Positions 43,477-51,290 of a stretch of DNA of 64,000 nucleotides are shown piece after piece. How positions within the stretch are numbered: the stretch's first letter is position 1; each line of letters opens with the position of its first letter. Source of the DNA: Paenisporosarcina sp050269735 (GTDB taxonomy: Bacteria; Bacillota; Bacilli; Bacillales_A; Planococcaceae); assembly GCF_050269735.1 (NCBI RefSeq), contig NZ_JBNNIX010000003.1, forward strand, positions 62,001 to 126,000, read 5' to 3'. The translations under genes and the position numbers were made by a program. The notes under the pieces are model-generated. The model saw only the letters and a program-made list of their open reading frames with translations. It made no database searches and was not told the DNA's origin.

Positions 43477-44457
43477 TTATTTTGCCATTTTAGCAAAGAA
43501 ATCTTTATCTCTTTTATCTTGTAATCGTTTTAATCGTTTCTTAAATGCTGATTCTTCTATTTCCATCTTCTTTGCAAAGTAGCGTTTGTTGATGTCTATA
43601 AAATTATTATCCTTGTCGATTACAAACGGAATTGGATTTTTTACATCTAGTTCTTTTTGAATTAACGTCTTTAATTTATCATAAAAGAACATTTGATTAT
43701 TAGTTAATTTCTCTTCATTGATTCTCAGCATTTTGTCGATGTTTACATTTTTAAATTTTACATCGACTTTGTTAATCCAATATTTTTCACCATTACGATT
43801 TACTACTTTTGTTTGAAGTAACTTATTTAATTTTCTATATATGCGGTTCTTGGTCGATATTGTTATAAATCCTATAATCTCGTCATCTGTTCGTTCAAGA
43901 TTAACCTTTAGCAAAACTTCATACAATGTTTCCAATATTAATGGTGAAATTTCATCATAGTATTGTTTTTGCTCACGTTTAATTCTAGGAAGTATTTGCA
44001 TGTATTTTTTATATCCTGCCATAAATTCATCATGTTCAGATTCAGTTGCTAGTTTCTTTATGCGTTTCAACATTTTAGGTGTAATCTTGTCAAAATCATC
44101 AACATGAATGTGATAACCAATTCGAGTAAGCAAGGTATACATATCATGTAATTCATAGTCATCTGATTGTAATTGACGTTTAATTCTTTTTGGTTTTTTA
44201 GCGTGTCGCTCTAATATAATTTTAAGTTTTATGGCTACATGAAACTCAGGTTTATCTTCTTTGACAAAATATTTTGGTCGCCAATGATAAAATGTAACAT
44301 AATCTACATCATTCGCTTGCTGATCGAAATATGGATATTCACGTTTAATATAACTTAATTCCGTTCTGGTTATTTCCGATTGTGCTAACTGTAATAATTC
44401 AGCAGCGAAATCATACTTACCCTCTTGATGTGCTTCAATCTTTTCTTTAAATTTCAT
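43477..44457 (-). CDS. Unknown 326-aa protein, possible sigma-like or initiator protein
   Basis: Strongly basic, helical. A middle segment (LILETLYEVLLKVNLERTDDEIIGFITISTKNRIYRKLNKLL) recalls sigma-region 2-like proteins of phages. The C-terminus (INKRYFAKKMEIEESAFKKRLKRLQDK) looks like a helix-turn-helix. The ATG at 44457 follows AGGAGAA; a UUCG-capped hairpin (TGTCC TTCG GGACA) sits in its leader. Between the repeat-rich region and the head operon, it is a candidate replication or late-gene regulator. Function unproven. Confidence 0.5.
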   Translation of the reverse strand: MKFKEKIEAHQEGKYDFAAELLQLAQSEITRTELSYIKREYPYFDQQANDVDYVTFYHWRPKYFVKEDKPEFHVAIKLKIILERHAKKPKRIKRQLQSDDYELHDMYTLLTRIGYHIHVDDFDKITPKMLKRIKKLATESEHDEFMAGYKKYMQILPRIKREQKQYYDEISPLILETLYEVLLKVNLERTDDEIIGFITISTKNRIYRKLNKLLQTKVVNRNGEKYWINKVDVKFKNVNIDKMLRINEEKLTNNQMFFYDKLKTLIQKELDVKNPIPFVIDKDNNFIDINKRYFAKKMEIEESAFKKRLKRLQDKRDKDFFAKMAK

Positions 44458-44594
44458 ATTTGATTCTCCTGTTCTATGATTTACTTTGCTTGTCCCGAAG
44501 GACAGCAACTACTTTTATTTCCAAATAAGTCCTTACACTACTCTCTATATACATAAAATCGACTTTTATCAATAGCAAATTATAATAAATTTTA

Positions 44595-45400
44595 TCCCCT
44601 CATATCCCTAGCCTTGAAAACGGGGTATTTAATACGTTTTTCCGTCACTCTAAATTTCAAATAAGTCTCTATACTTAACTAGTACCACTTCTAGGCACTT
44701 TTATTGGGGGTTTTCCGTGTAATCAGTTTTAAGAAAATATCCCCTCACTATCATTCGTGTCCTTGCATGGCAAAAACTGCGTATTTTCTGCCACAAGCAA
44801 CTCTTAAATGTGTCTAAATTGTGACAATTGGAAGTGAACAGGTTCAATGAAGTTCGTATTTTACCTCTGAAATAAATTTTTCGTCTATTTTAATTTCCAT
44901 TTTTGTAATTAGTGAATATTTGAGTGACTTGAAAAAGATCCCCTCATATATCTAGTACCACTTCTAGGGTCAAAACTTCGTAGTTTCTGTCTTTGAGTTT
45001 TCTAATTTGTGTCTAAATTGTGACAATTACCAATTCACATAGTCGATAGAATACCAATTTTCCCTCTGAAATATTTTTTCTGCCAAATTTAATTTCCAGT
45101 TGTATATTTCACAATTTGGATTGCCATTTGAAACACTCAAAATCTCATTTTTGATGACTTAAAAAAAGTCCCCTCACCTTTCTGTCCTTGGCAGAATTTG
45201 TCGAATGAAGTCGAAATCGTCTTTTTAACTCGTATAATTGGGATAAATATTGACCTCTTCCCAAAAATGCGTTTTAGTGGTCTGACCTCTTCAAATGTGT
45301 CCAAATTGTGAACATTACCAATTATCATAGTGGATAGTGTCCGAAGAATCCCTTTGAAATATTTTTTCTGCTGAAATTAATTTCCAATTGATGTATAACC
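44595..45400. repeat. Three to four long imperfect repeats, origin- or operator-like
   Basis: TCCCCTCA recurs at 44595, 44740, 44939 and 45169. Each of the last three starts a 200-230-bp unit with the same ordered blocks: AATTGTGACAATT context (44809, 45008, 45296), ACCAATT..CATAGT.GATAG (two units), CCTCTGAAAT..TTTTT (44864, 45063, 45350) and AATTTCCA. CTAGTACCACTTCTAGG occurs at 44679 and 44952. The 986-bp gap (44458-45443) has no gene. It looks like an iteron-type origin or multi-site control region. Confidence 0.75.
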
Positions 45401-45443
45401 TATTTTCAAATGGCAATCTTAAACCAAAATGGAGGTTATCAAA

Positions 45444-45623
45444 ATGAAAAATTATTCAATGAGTTTTGCTGAATGGTTGCATCAACCTAGTCCAAATTGG
45501 AAAATTAATATTGAAAGATGTCATCCATCTGTATTTAAAGAATTAAAAATGAGCAAAGAAGATGTTGAAAAAATATTAGAAAAGTTGGAAGAGTATCATG
45601 TGTTTGATACACCTCAAGATTAA
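45444..45623 (+). CDS. Small 59-aa protein, the only plus-strand gene of the element
   Basis: Starts at 45444 after TGGAGG, which lies in the longer frame's first codons. It is acidic at its C-terminus (EDVEKILEKLEEYHV) with a short aromatic N-terminal part (YSMSFAEWLHQPSPNWK). No family recognised. It lies divergent to the 326-aa gene across the repeat region, in the place where an early or anti-repressor gene would sit; that role is inference. Confidence 0.6.
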   Translation: MKNYSMSFAEWLHQPSPNWKINIERCHPSVFKELKMSKEDVEKILEKLEEYHVFDTPQD

Positions 45624-45652
45624 TAAATCATTTGTGAATTTCATCTGACAGT

Positions 45653-45760
45653 TAAACGACCTCTCAGAATCAATTTATCAATACGTAGAATGCTCTCAGA
45701 GCGTTCAAATTTGGCTTAACGAATATTACATCATTTTTTAGAATGTCTCTGAGAGCGTTG
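45653..45760. repeat. Repeated CTCTCAGAG palindromes
   Basis: GAATGCTCTCAGAGCGTT (about 45688) and GAATGTCTCTGAGAGCGTT (about 45741) are related near-palindromes, with a third partial CCTCTCAGAAT at 45660. They lie between the convergent small gene and the nuclease-like gene. They may be protein-binding sites. Confidence 0.5.
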
Positions 45761-45785
45761 TGGAGAATAAAGATAATCAAATGAA

Positions 45786-45814
45786 AAAAAGAACGTCCAG
45801 TTGGACGCTCTAAT
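45786..45814 (-). terminator. Terminator after the nuclease-like gene
   Basis: On the minus strand GCGTCCA pairs with TGGACGT and is followed by T7. Confidence 0.8.
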
Positions 45815-45821
45815 TATTGAG

Positions 45822-46460
45822 TTACCAATATATCGCTATGTGAAACTTATCATCTTGACTCCCTAAAAACATGCACTTCATTGTCCCATTTGCATAACCT
45901 GAAATATTGACTTCCCTTACCGTATACGCAGACGGGTACATATATGTTATATCCTTTGTCAATTCTCCCGTTTTATTTAGAAAAGGAAAATAATCCATCT
46001 TATTTCGATCTATCAATGGCTTACTACCTTTTCCTGTTCCTAACTGGACAATCTGACTAAATCTATCCACTGCATTAAACCATCCCAACACAAAAGCACG
46101 ATTACCTTGTTTACCATTAATGATTTCACTAGAAAGCCATTGGAAATCCTTTTCTAATGCGTTCCAATTTGCACTATTTGAACTTGCGTTACCACTCTTG
46201 TAATTCTTTTGGAGTTTTACTTCTATGTTAAAATCCTTAGACTTAACTACAATGTCATTTCCAAGTTCTTTAGATTTGCCCTGCATATTAAAAGTAGCCA
46301 TATGTCGAAATGGAAAGCCTAATCTGACAACCATATCTGCTTCTGAATACTCAGTATCAGCAATAATTTTAAGTTGTTCTTTGGTTTTAATATCTTTATA
46401 CTTCTCATTAAATTCGTCGATGATAAAAAGGCAGTTAGATACTAAATATTTATCTATCAT
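45822..46460 (-). CDS. PD-(D/E)XK-like putative nuclease
   Basis: A 212-aa protein. NDIVVKSKDFNIEVKLQKNY near residue 87 fits the D..(E)VK core of PD-(D/E)XK endonucleases, with an acidic residue in TEYSEADMVV before it. AGGATGG precedes the ATG. It sits between the integrase and replication region, where satellites carry accessory or anti-phage genes, so it could act on helper or rival phage DNA. The family is not identified and activity is inferred. Confidence 0.5.
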   Translation of the reverse strand: MIDKYLVSNCLFIIDEFNEKYKDIKTKEQLKIIADTEYSEADMVVRLGFPFRHMATFNMQGKSKELGNDIVVKSKDFNIEVKLQKNYKSGNASSNSANWNALEKDFQWLSSEIINGKQGNRAFVLGWFNAVDRFSQIVQLGTGKGSKPLIDRNKMDYFPFLNKTGELTKDITYMYPSAYTVREVNISGYANGTMKCMFLGSQDDKFHIAIYW

Positions 46461-46473
46461 AGGTTATCCATCC

Positions 46474-46680
46474 TCATCTCTTTTCGATTAGAACTCTCAG
46501 CACTGACTTTTCATTTTCTTCACTTTTGTATATTTCCACAATTGCTTTAAACACATCTTCATAACTGTAGTTTGTAAATGAATGATTTCTTATCACACCA
46601 TCATCAAATTGAACAATTGCGACATAATTAGTAGCACCAATTTTTTTACCTTCATCAACGTACATTGACCCAGATTTCAT
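46474..46680 (-). CDS. Unknown 68-aa protein
   Basis: A small alpha/beta protein (VDEGKKIGATNYVAIVQFDDGVIRNHSF...) with CAGGAGGG upstream. It ends 14 bp before the nuclease-like gene, suggesting co-expression (for example partner or inhibitor). No domain recognised. Confidence 0.6.
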   Translation of the reverse strand: MKSGSMYVDEGKKIGATNYVAIVQFDDGVIRNHSFTNYSYEDVFKAIVEIYKSEENEKSVLRVLIEKR

Positions 46681-46817
46681 ATGAATCCCTCCTGTGAGTT
46701 ACTTTCTATGATTAGATTACTCATTCCTTTATTAAAATAGAATTAATTACAGATAGTACAGAGTAAGATATATATATAATCTATTATAGGTAAATACGTA
46801 CAAAGTAAAATTTAACA

Positions 46818-47789
46818 TTACAAGAACCCTCTAAGGTTGTTTGCTACCTCATCTGTATCTAAATCTAAATATTGAGTAGTAACTGCAAGATCGGAATGAC
46901 CTAATGCTTTACTAATAAGAGCAATGTTTGCACCTTTATCTAATAGGTTCTTTGCATATCCTCTACGTATTGAATGTGGGTTAATATTCTCTAGTCCATA
47001 CCTTACAGAATACTTGTGAAGTTGTTTTGTAATTGCATTGGCACTCGACTTAGAATCATTAATAGGTAATCCATTTTGAGTAATAAAGACATTTGAATTT
47101 TCTACATTGTAAAACTCACGAATTAATTTGTTTTGATTAATAAGGATTTTTAACAGGTCTGCCAACTCTCTATCAATAGGCAACTTGAGGAAATTATGAT
47201 TTTTAATGATTGACCCATCAAGGTTAAGGAAGAGATTATCAAAGTCAATATGACGTTCTCTGATTTCACCAAGCGTTCTAATACGTACACCTGTTTTAAA
47301 TAGCGTGAGGATGGCTACAGTGTCACGAAAACCAATAAATGTGTTCTTGTCTAAAAGTGAAAGTAGTATGCCTATATCGCTTTCCTTTGCACCCTTCTTA
47401 ACGTGCTTATCAATCTTAATTTGTATGAAACTCCAGAAGCGACTACTAAACCAACCATTGTTATAAAACTTGCCTAATACTGCTTTAATTGATTTTAGTC
47501 TTATGAGTTTTGTTTGATTAGAGACGTTTAATGAATCCAAATAGTTGTAAATGGTTTCTGTGTTAATGTCTTCAACATAGATAAGGTTGTTCGTAGTTAC
47601 AAATTGATTAAAGATATACTGATAATCGTTTATTGTCCTCTCTCTGTTACCTGACACCTTCATTTGTTGAATCACAGTGGCTAATGCCTGTTCAATTGTC
47701 AGAGAATCTCTTTTAACGCTTACCGACTTTGTTACATGAGTGCCTACCTCAACATTATTAATCGCAAAGACACCTTTTTTTCTACCCAT
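46818..47789 (-). CDS. Tyrosine recombinase integrase
   Basis: Site-specific integrase, 323 aa. A SAM-like N-terminal DNA-binding domain (TINDYQYIFNQFVTTNNLIYVEDI) is followed by the catalytic domain with TGVRIRTLGEIRERH (first Arg), NPHSIRRGYAKNLL (H-x-x-R) and LGHSDLAVTTQYLD (His and nucleophile Tyr). The ATG at 47789 follows AGGAGG; a CTAATC..GATTAG hairpin overlaps the region just before that site. It lies next to the intact ssrA end, the normal place for an ssrA-targeting integrase. Confidence 0.93.
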   Translation of the reverse strand: MGRKKGVFAINNVEVGTHVTKSVSVKRDSLTIEQALATVIQQMKVSGNRERTINDYQYIFNQFVTTNNLIYVEDINTETIYNYLDSLNVSNQTKLIRLKSIKAVLGKFYNNGWFSSRFWSFIQIKIDKHVKKGAKESDIGILLSLLDKNTFIGFRDTVAILTLFKTGVRIRTLGEIRERHIDFDNLFLNLDGSIIKNHNFLKLPIDRELADLLKILINQNKLIREFYNVENSNVFITQNGLPINDSKSSANAITKQLHKYSVRYGLENINPHSIRRGYAKNLLDKGANIALISKALGHSDLAVTTQYLDLDTDEVANNLRGFL

Positions 47790-47838
47790 ACAAAAAAACC
47801 TCCTAATCAGAATGATTAGAAGATTGATTGGTGATAAA

Positions 47839-47878
47839 GTAGGGAAATTCACTCAAAGTTCGTTTCCCTATTTTTATC
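47839..47878. terminator. Hairpin between ssrA and the integrase gene
   Basis: TAGGGAAA pairs with TTTCCCTA across about 15 nt, with T5 on the plus strand. It may limit transcription passing from ssrA into the element in place of the displaced ssrA terminator. Confidence 0.55.
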
Positions 47879-47925
47879 TCATATGCTTAAAACCGTTGAT
47901 ATGACTACACCTACATAGATCATGT

Positions 47926-47962
47926 AAATGGAGACGGCGGGAATCGAACCCGCGTCCAGAAA
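47926..47962. repeat. Right attachment site, 37-bp repeat within ssrA
   Basis: Identical to 30851-30887; it covers the last part of the tmRNA T arm and the acceptor end. Similarity to the left flank continues loosely for about 20 more bases (CATGATCTATGTAGGTG against CATGATTCATGTAGATG, minus strand). Confidence 0.93.
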
Positions 47963-48282
47963 CTCCAACACTTAAGCTTCTACGCGTGTATCTTGCCTAT
48001 TGAGGTTTCGCGCAGCATTATGCCGACAAGCGGGCGTCTTGTGCGCTAACTTGAAAATCTCTTCTCGGCGGCTCAAGTCGCACCGACGATCGTATCCCAC
48101 TAAGAGTGAGCTCGTACAGGACCACATGGGCGATGGTCAAGACAAGCAACATTGTCAGCTTACGCTGCGAATGCTAGGTTTTGGTTTTTGCCAGTTATTA
48201 TAAAATGACGTTGATACGGAGCCGATCCCTCCGACGCGCAACTTAAGCTCAGACCATCCCTGTCGAATCCGTAACGTCCCCT
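47929..48282 (-). ncRNA. ssrA: Transfer-messenger RNA (tmRNA)
   Basis: The RNA starts GGGGACGTTACGGATTCGAC and ends CGTCTCCA, the two ends pairing as an alanine-tRNA-like acceptor (CCA is added later). The T arm GCGGGTTCGATTCCCGC is intact. The tag reading frame GGC AAA AAC CAA AAC CTA GCA TTC GCA GCG TAA encodes GKNQNLAFAA, ending in the AA degradation signal. With SmpB, encoded just upstream, it rescues stalled ribosomes. The 3' end is supplied by the attachment repeat of the inserted element, so the gene is preserved. Confidence 0.97.
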
Positions 48283-48368
48283 TATAGGATAATCATAAAG
48301 TCTTTTAACTCTTTATGAAAATGGATGTTCGGGTGAACAAAAAGTTCATCTGGCAAAGCTGTAACTCT

Positions 48369-48397
48369 ATTATAAGACAAAATTGGTCAAACTTCAA
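48369..48397 (-). promoter_or_regulatory. Vegetative promoter of ssrA
   Basis: TTGAAG, 17 bp, TATAAT on the minus strand. It would start about 80 nt upstream of the mature tmRNA 5' end, which is then released by RNase P. Confidence 0.8.
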
Positions 48398-48403
48398 GTA
48401 CCA

Positions 48404-48871
48404 TCAATCTTGGTTCCGGGATTTGAATGCACGTTCAATGTCTCGCTTCGCTTCTTTCTTCTTGAGATCATCGCGTTTATCGTAATTTTTTTTCCCTTTA
48501 CCCATGCCGATTAACACTTTAGCAAAGCCATCTTTCATGTACATCTTGATCGGAATGATTGAATAGCCATCTTGTTTTGAAAGACCGATCAATTCACTGA
48601 TCTGTTTTTTATGCAGTAACAGTTTACGAGAACGCAAAGGTTCATGGTTGAAACGGTTTCCTTGTTCATAGGGACTGATATGCATATTCGAAATCCATGC
48701 TTCATTGTTGCGAATGCGGACGAATGCATCCTTAAGCTGGACTTTCCCGTTACGGACGGATTTGATTTCCGTACCCTGAAGCACAATTCCAGCTTCAATT
48801 GTTTCGTCAATAAAATAATCGTGATTGGCTTTTTTGTTCTGCGCAACCACTTTCCCAGTTCCTTTTGGCAT
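48404..48871 (-). CDS. smpB: SsrA-binding protein SmpB
   Basis: The tmRNA partner, 155 aa with an OB-like barrel: NKKANHDYFIDETIEAGIVLQGTEIKSVRNGKVQLKDAF and later HKKQISELIGLSKQDGYSIIPIKMYMKDG, with the basic C-terminal tail DKRDDLKKKEAKRDIERAFK. GAGGTG precedes ATG. Order rnr-smpB-ssrA is as in other Bacillales. Confidence 0.97.
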   Translation of the reverse strand: MPKGTGKVVAQNKKANHDYFIDETIEAGIVLQGTEIKSVRNGKVQLKDAFVRIRNNEAWISNMHISPYEQGNRFNHEPLRSRKLLLHKKQISELIGLSKQDGYSIIPIKMYMKDGFAKVLIGMGKGKKNYDKRDDLKKKEAKRDIERAFKSRNQD

Positions 48872-48922
48872 CTGTCTACACCTCGCTGTTTGAAAAGAGC
48901 GGCTATCCGCCGCTCCTTTACC

Positions 48923-51247
48923 TTACTTTTTCTTACGCTTACGACTGCTTTTATTTTTCTTGGCAATGTCTTCATAAAACTTTTTCTTTTGATTCACGCC
49001 TTTTTTAGGTCCTGGCGATGATTTATCAGAAGAAGATTTACTTCTCCCTGCACCTTCTTTTCGTTTCGCATGAATAACTTTTGGCGTTTCCTTGCGAGGA
49101 GGACGATTGAAAGTTTTGACCATACCGACAATTTCAAAGTCAATTGCCGACTCTTCAGGTTTAACAGATGTCACACGAACAGTCACTTCATCCCCAATGC
49201 GGAATTGTTTTCCTGCACGTTCACCGATCATCATCATTTGACGATCATCAAAACGGTAATAATCATCCGTCATATTGCTTACATGTACGAGTCCTTCAAT
49301 TGTATTCTGAAGTTCGATAAACATTCCAAAATTCGTTACAGAGCTAACAATTCCTTCAAACTCTTCACCAATCTTATCTGCCATGTATTGTGCTTTCTTC
49401 AATGATTCTGTATCACGCTCTGCATCAACTGCTCGGCGTTCACGTCCAGAAGTATGGTCAGCAATTTCATCCATTACTGCTCCCCAATGCGCAACTGTCG
49501 GTTTCGATACATCTCCGTTAATCAAATACGTTCGAATTAATCGGTGTACGATTAAATCGGGATAACGGCGAATCGGAGAAGTGAAATGCGTATAGTACTC
49601 CGTCGATAACCCGAAATGGCCTAAACTTTCCGCATTATACTTCGCTTGTTGCATCGAACGTAACATCATTGTTGAAATAACTGGTTCTTCTGGCAATCCC
49701 TCGATTGATTCAACGATTTCCTGCAAAGCACGTGGATGTATTTCATTACCTGAACCTTTAACCACAATACCGAAATTTGTAATGAATTCGAAGAAACGTT
49801 GAAGTTTTTCAGGTTTTGGATCTTCGTGAATACGATAGATGAACGGTACATCCATCCAATGGAAATGTTCCGCAACCGTTTCGTTCGCAGCCAGCATGAA
49901 TTCTTCAATTAGGCGTTCAGCGATTGTACGTTCTCGAATGACAACATCAGTCGGCCATCCATCTTCATCCACCAATATTTTTGATTCTTTGAAATCAAAA
50001 TCAATTGCACCACGGTCTGCACGTTTTTGACGTAAAACATCAGCCAGTTCTGCCATCAATTCAAACATTGGAACCAAATCTTTGTAGCGTTCTCGAAGTG
50101 CTTCATCTTTTTCTTCGACAATCTTATAAACATCTGTATAAGTCATACGTTCTTTTGTTTTGATAACACTTTGGAATATTTCATGTGACACGACTTTCCC
50201 ACTGCCATCAATGACCATTTCGCATGACAAAGTCAGACGGTCCACTTTTGGATTTAATGAACAAATTCCGTTAGAAAGACGGTGAGGAAGCATCGGGATT
50301 ACACGGTCTGTCAAATAGACACTCGTCGCACGTTCATATGCTTCTGTATCCATTGGAGACCCATCCGTTACATAATGACTGACGTCTGCAATGTGAACAC
50401 CCAGTTTGTATGTTCCATCTGCATTCTTAGTGACCGTTACAGCGTCATCCAAGTCTTTTGCATCTGCTCCATCAATTGTTACGATTACTTGGTTACGAAG
50501 ATCACGTCGTCCTTCAAGATCAGCTTCAGATATTTCATCAGGTACTGCATTTGCCTGATCCAATACTGGTTTAGGAAATTCCGTTTCGATTCCATGCTTA
50601 TGAATGATGGATAAAATATCGACACCAGGGTCATTTTTATGACCAAGGATTTGTGTCACCATACCGGTTGCAGATTTACGACCTTCTGGCCATCCAGTAA
50701 TTTCTACAACTACTTTATGCCCTTCCATCGCACCAAGTGTATCTTCTTTCGCAATGAAAATATCCATGGAAATCTTTTTATCATCCGGAAGTACGAAACC
50801 AAACCCTTTATTGTCCTGGAACTGCCCGACCACTTTTGTGATGCCTCGTTCCGTGATTTTGGTAATCGAACCTTCACGACGATCGCCCGAGCTTGAGCTC
50901 GATACCCGCACTAATACGGTATCTCCATTCATTGCTCCATTGATTTCTGTTGGTGGAATGAATATATCATCCATACCTTCTTCTTCCGGTGAAACAAATC
51001 CAAATCCGCGTGGATGTCCGATAAACTTCCCTTTTAATAAATTCATTTGTTGCGGGAGTCCATAACGGTTCGATCTTGAACGGATGACGTCCCCTTGCGT
51101 TTCCAAGCGGGCAAGCGTCTTCACTAATTCCTTGAATTCCTCGGAATATTCCAGCTCAAGTTTTGATTCTAATTCCTGAACGGTCATTGGTTTATAATCT
51201 TCTTCTCGTAATATCGTGAATAATTGTTCTTCTAAAGATTGTTCCAT
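48923..51247 (-). CDS. rnr: Ribonuclease R
   Basis: 3'-5' exoribonuclease, 774 aa: N-terminal winged helix, two cold-shock domains (GHPRGFGFVSPEEEGMDDIFI; QDNKGFGFVLPDDKKISMDIFI), an RNB catalytic domain (VTIDGADAKDLDDAVTV with metal Asps near residue 260), an S1 domain (GEEFEGIVSSVTNFGMFIEL) and a lysine-rich tail. It degrades structured and damaged RNA, and with tmRNA/SmpB removes stalled mRNAs. GGAGGGATG upstream. Confidence 0.97.
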   Translation of the reverse strand: MEQSLEEQLFTILREEDYKPMTVQELESKLELEYSEEFKELVKTLARLETQGDVIRSRSNRYGLPQQMNLLKGKFIGHPRGFGFVSPEEEGMDDIFIPPTEINGAMNGDTVLVRVSSSSSGDRREGSITKITERGITKVVGQFQDNKGFGFVLPDDKKISMDIFIAKEDTLGAMEGHKVVVEITGWPEGRKSATGMVTQILGHKNDPGVDILSIIHKHGIETEFPKPVLDQANAVPDEISEADLEGRRDLRNQVIVTIDGADAKDLDDAVTVTKNADGTYKLGVHIADVSHYVTDGSPMDTEAYERATSVYLTDRVIPMLPHRLSNGICSLNPKVDRLTLSCEMVIDGSGKVVSHEIFQSVIKTKERMTYTDVYKIVEEKDEALRERYKDLVPMFELMAELADVLRQKRADRGAIDFDFKESKILVDEDGWPTDVVIRERTIAERLIEEFMLAANETVAEHFHWMDVPFIYRIHEDPKPEKLQRFFEFITNFGIVVKGSGNEIHPRALQEIVESIEGLPEEPVISTMMLRSMQQAKYNAESLGHFGLSTEYYTHFTSPIRRYPDLIVHRLIRTYLINGDVSKPTVAHWGAVMDEIADHTSGRERRAVDAERDTESLKKAQYMADKIGEEFEGIVSSVTNFGMFIELQNTIEGLVHVSNMTDDYYRFDDRQMMMIGERAGKQFRIGDEVTVRVTSVKPEESAIDFEIVGMVKTFNRPPRKETPKVIHAKRKEGAGRSKSSSDKSSPGPKKGVNQKKKFYEDIAKKNKSSRKRKKK

Positions 51248-51290
51248 GTTTCATCCCTCCTTCTCTCAGCGTGTGCGTGCATGGCCGTTT

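Larger units (their letters stand above)
30851..47962. mobile_element. ssrA-integrated 17-kb element with phage head genes and no tail genes
   Basis: Bounded by 37-bp direct repeats of the tmRNA 3' end, with a tyrosine integrase gene at the intact-ssrA end. Contents in transcription order: integrase, 68-aa protein, nuclease-like protein, a plus-strand small gene, a repeat-rich gap, a 326-aa unknown, two outer or fibre-type proteins, an Ig-like protein, scaffold, major capsid, HTH, two unknowns, primase, terminase small and large, portal, two unknowns, holin and two neck proteins. There is no tape measure, tail tube, sheath, baseplate or endolysin. The sequence is visibly more A/T-rich than its flanks. 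It best fits a capsid-forming satellite; a decayed prophage is the alternative, but nearly every gene looks intact. Confidence 0.85.

Noticed and set aside
44458..45443. A hidden gene in the element's long gap
   Set aside because: All frames carry frequent stops; the only open stretch, 45137-45328 on the minus strand, lies within the repeats and has no ribosome site or protein-like composition.
30851..47962. Ordinary complete prophage
   Set aside because: Tail, tape measure, baseplate and endolysin genes are absent, and the total length is about 17 kb, while the genes present look intact.
30851..47962. Integrative conjugative element
   Set aside because: No relaxase, coupling protein or type IV secretion gene; phage packaging genes are present instead.
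48589..48975. 128-codon minus-strand frame spanning the rnr end and smpB
   Set aside because: Overlaps two well-supported genes in another frame; no ribosome site.
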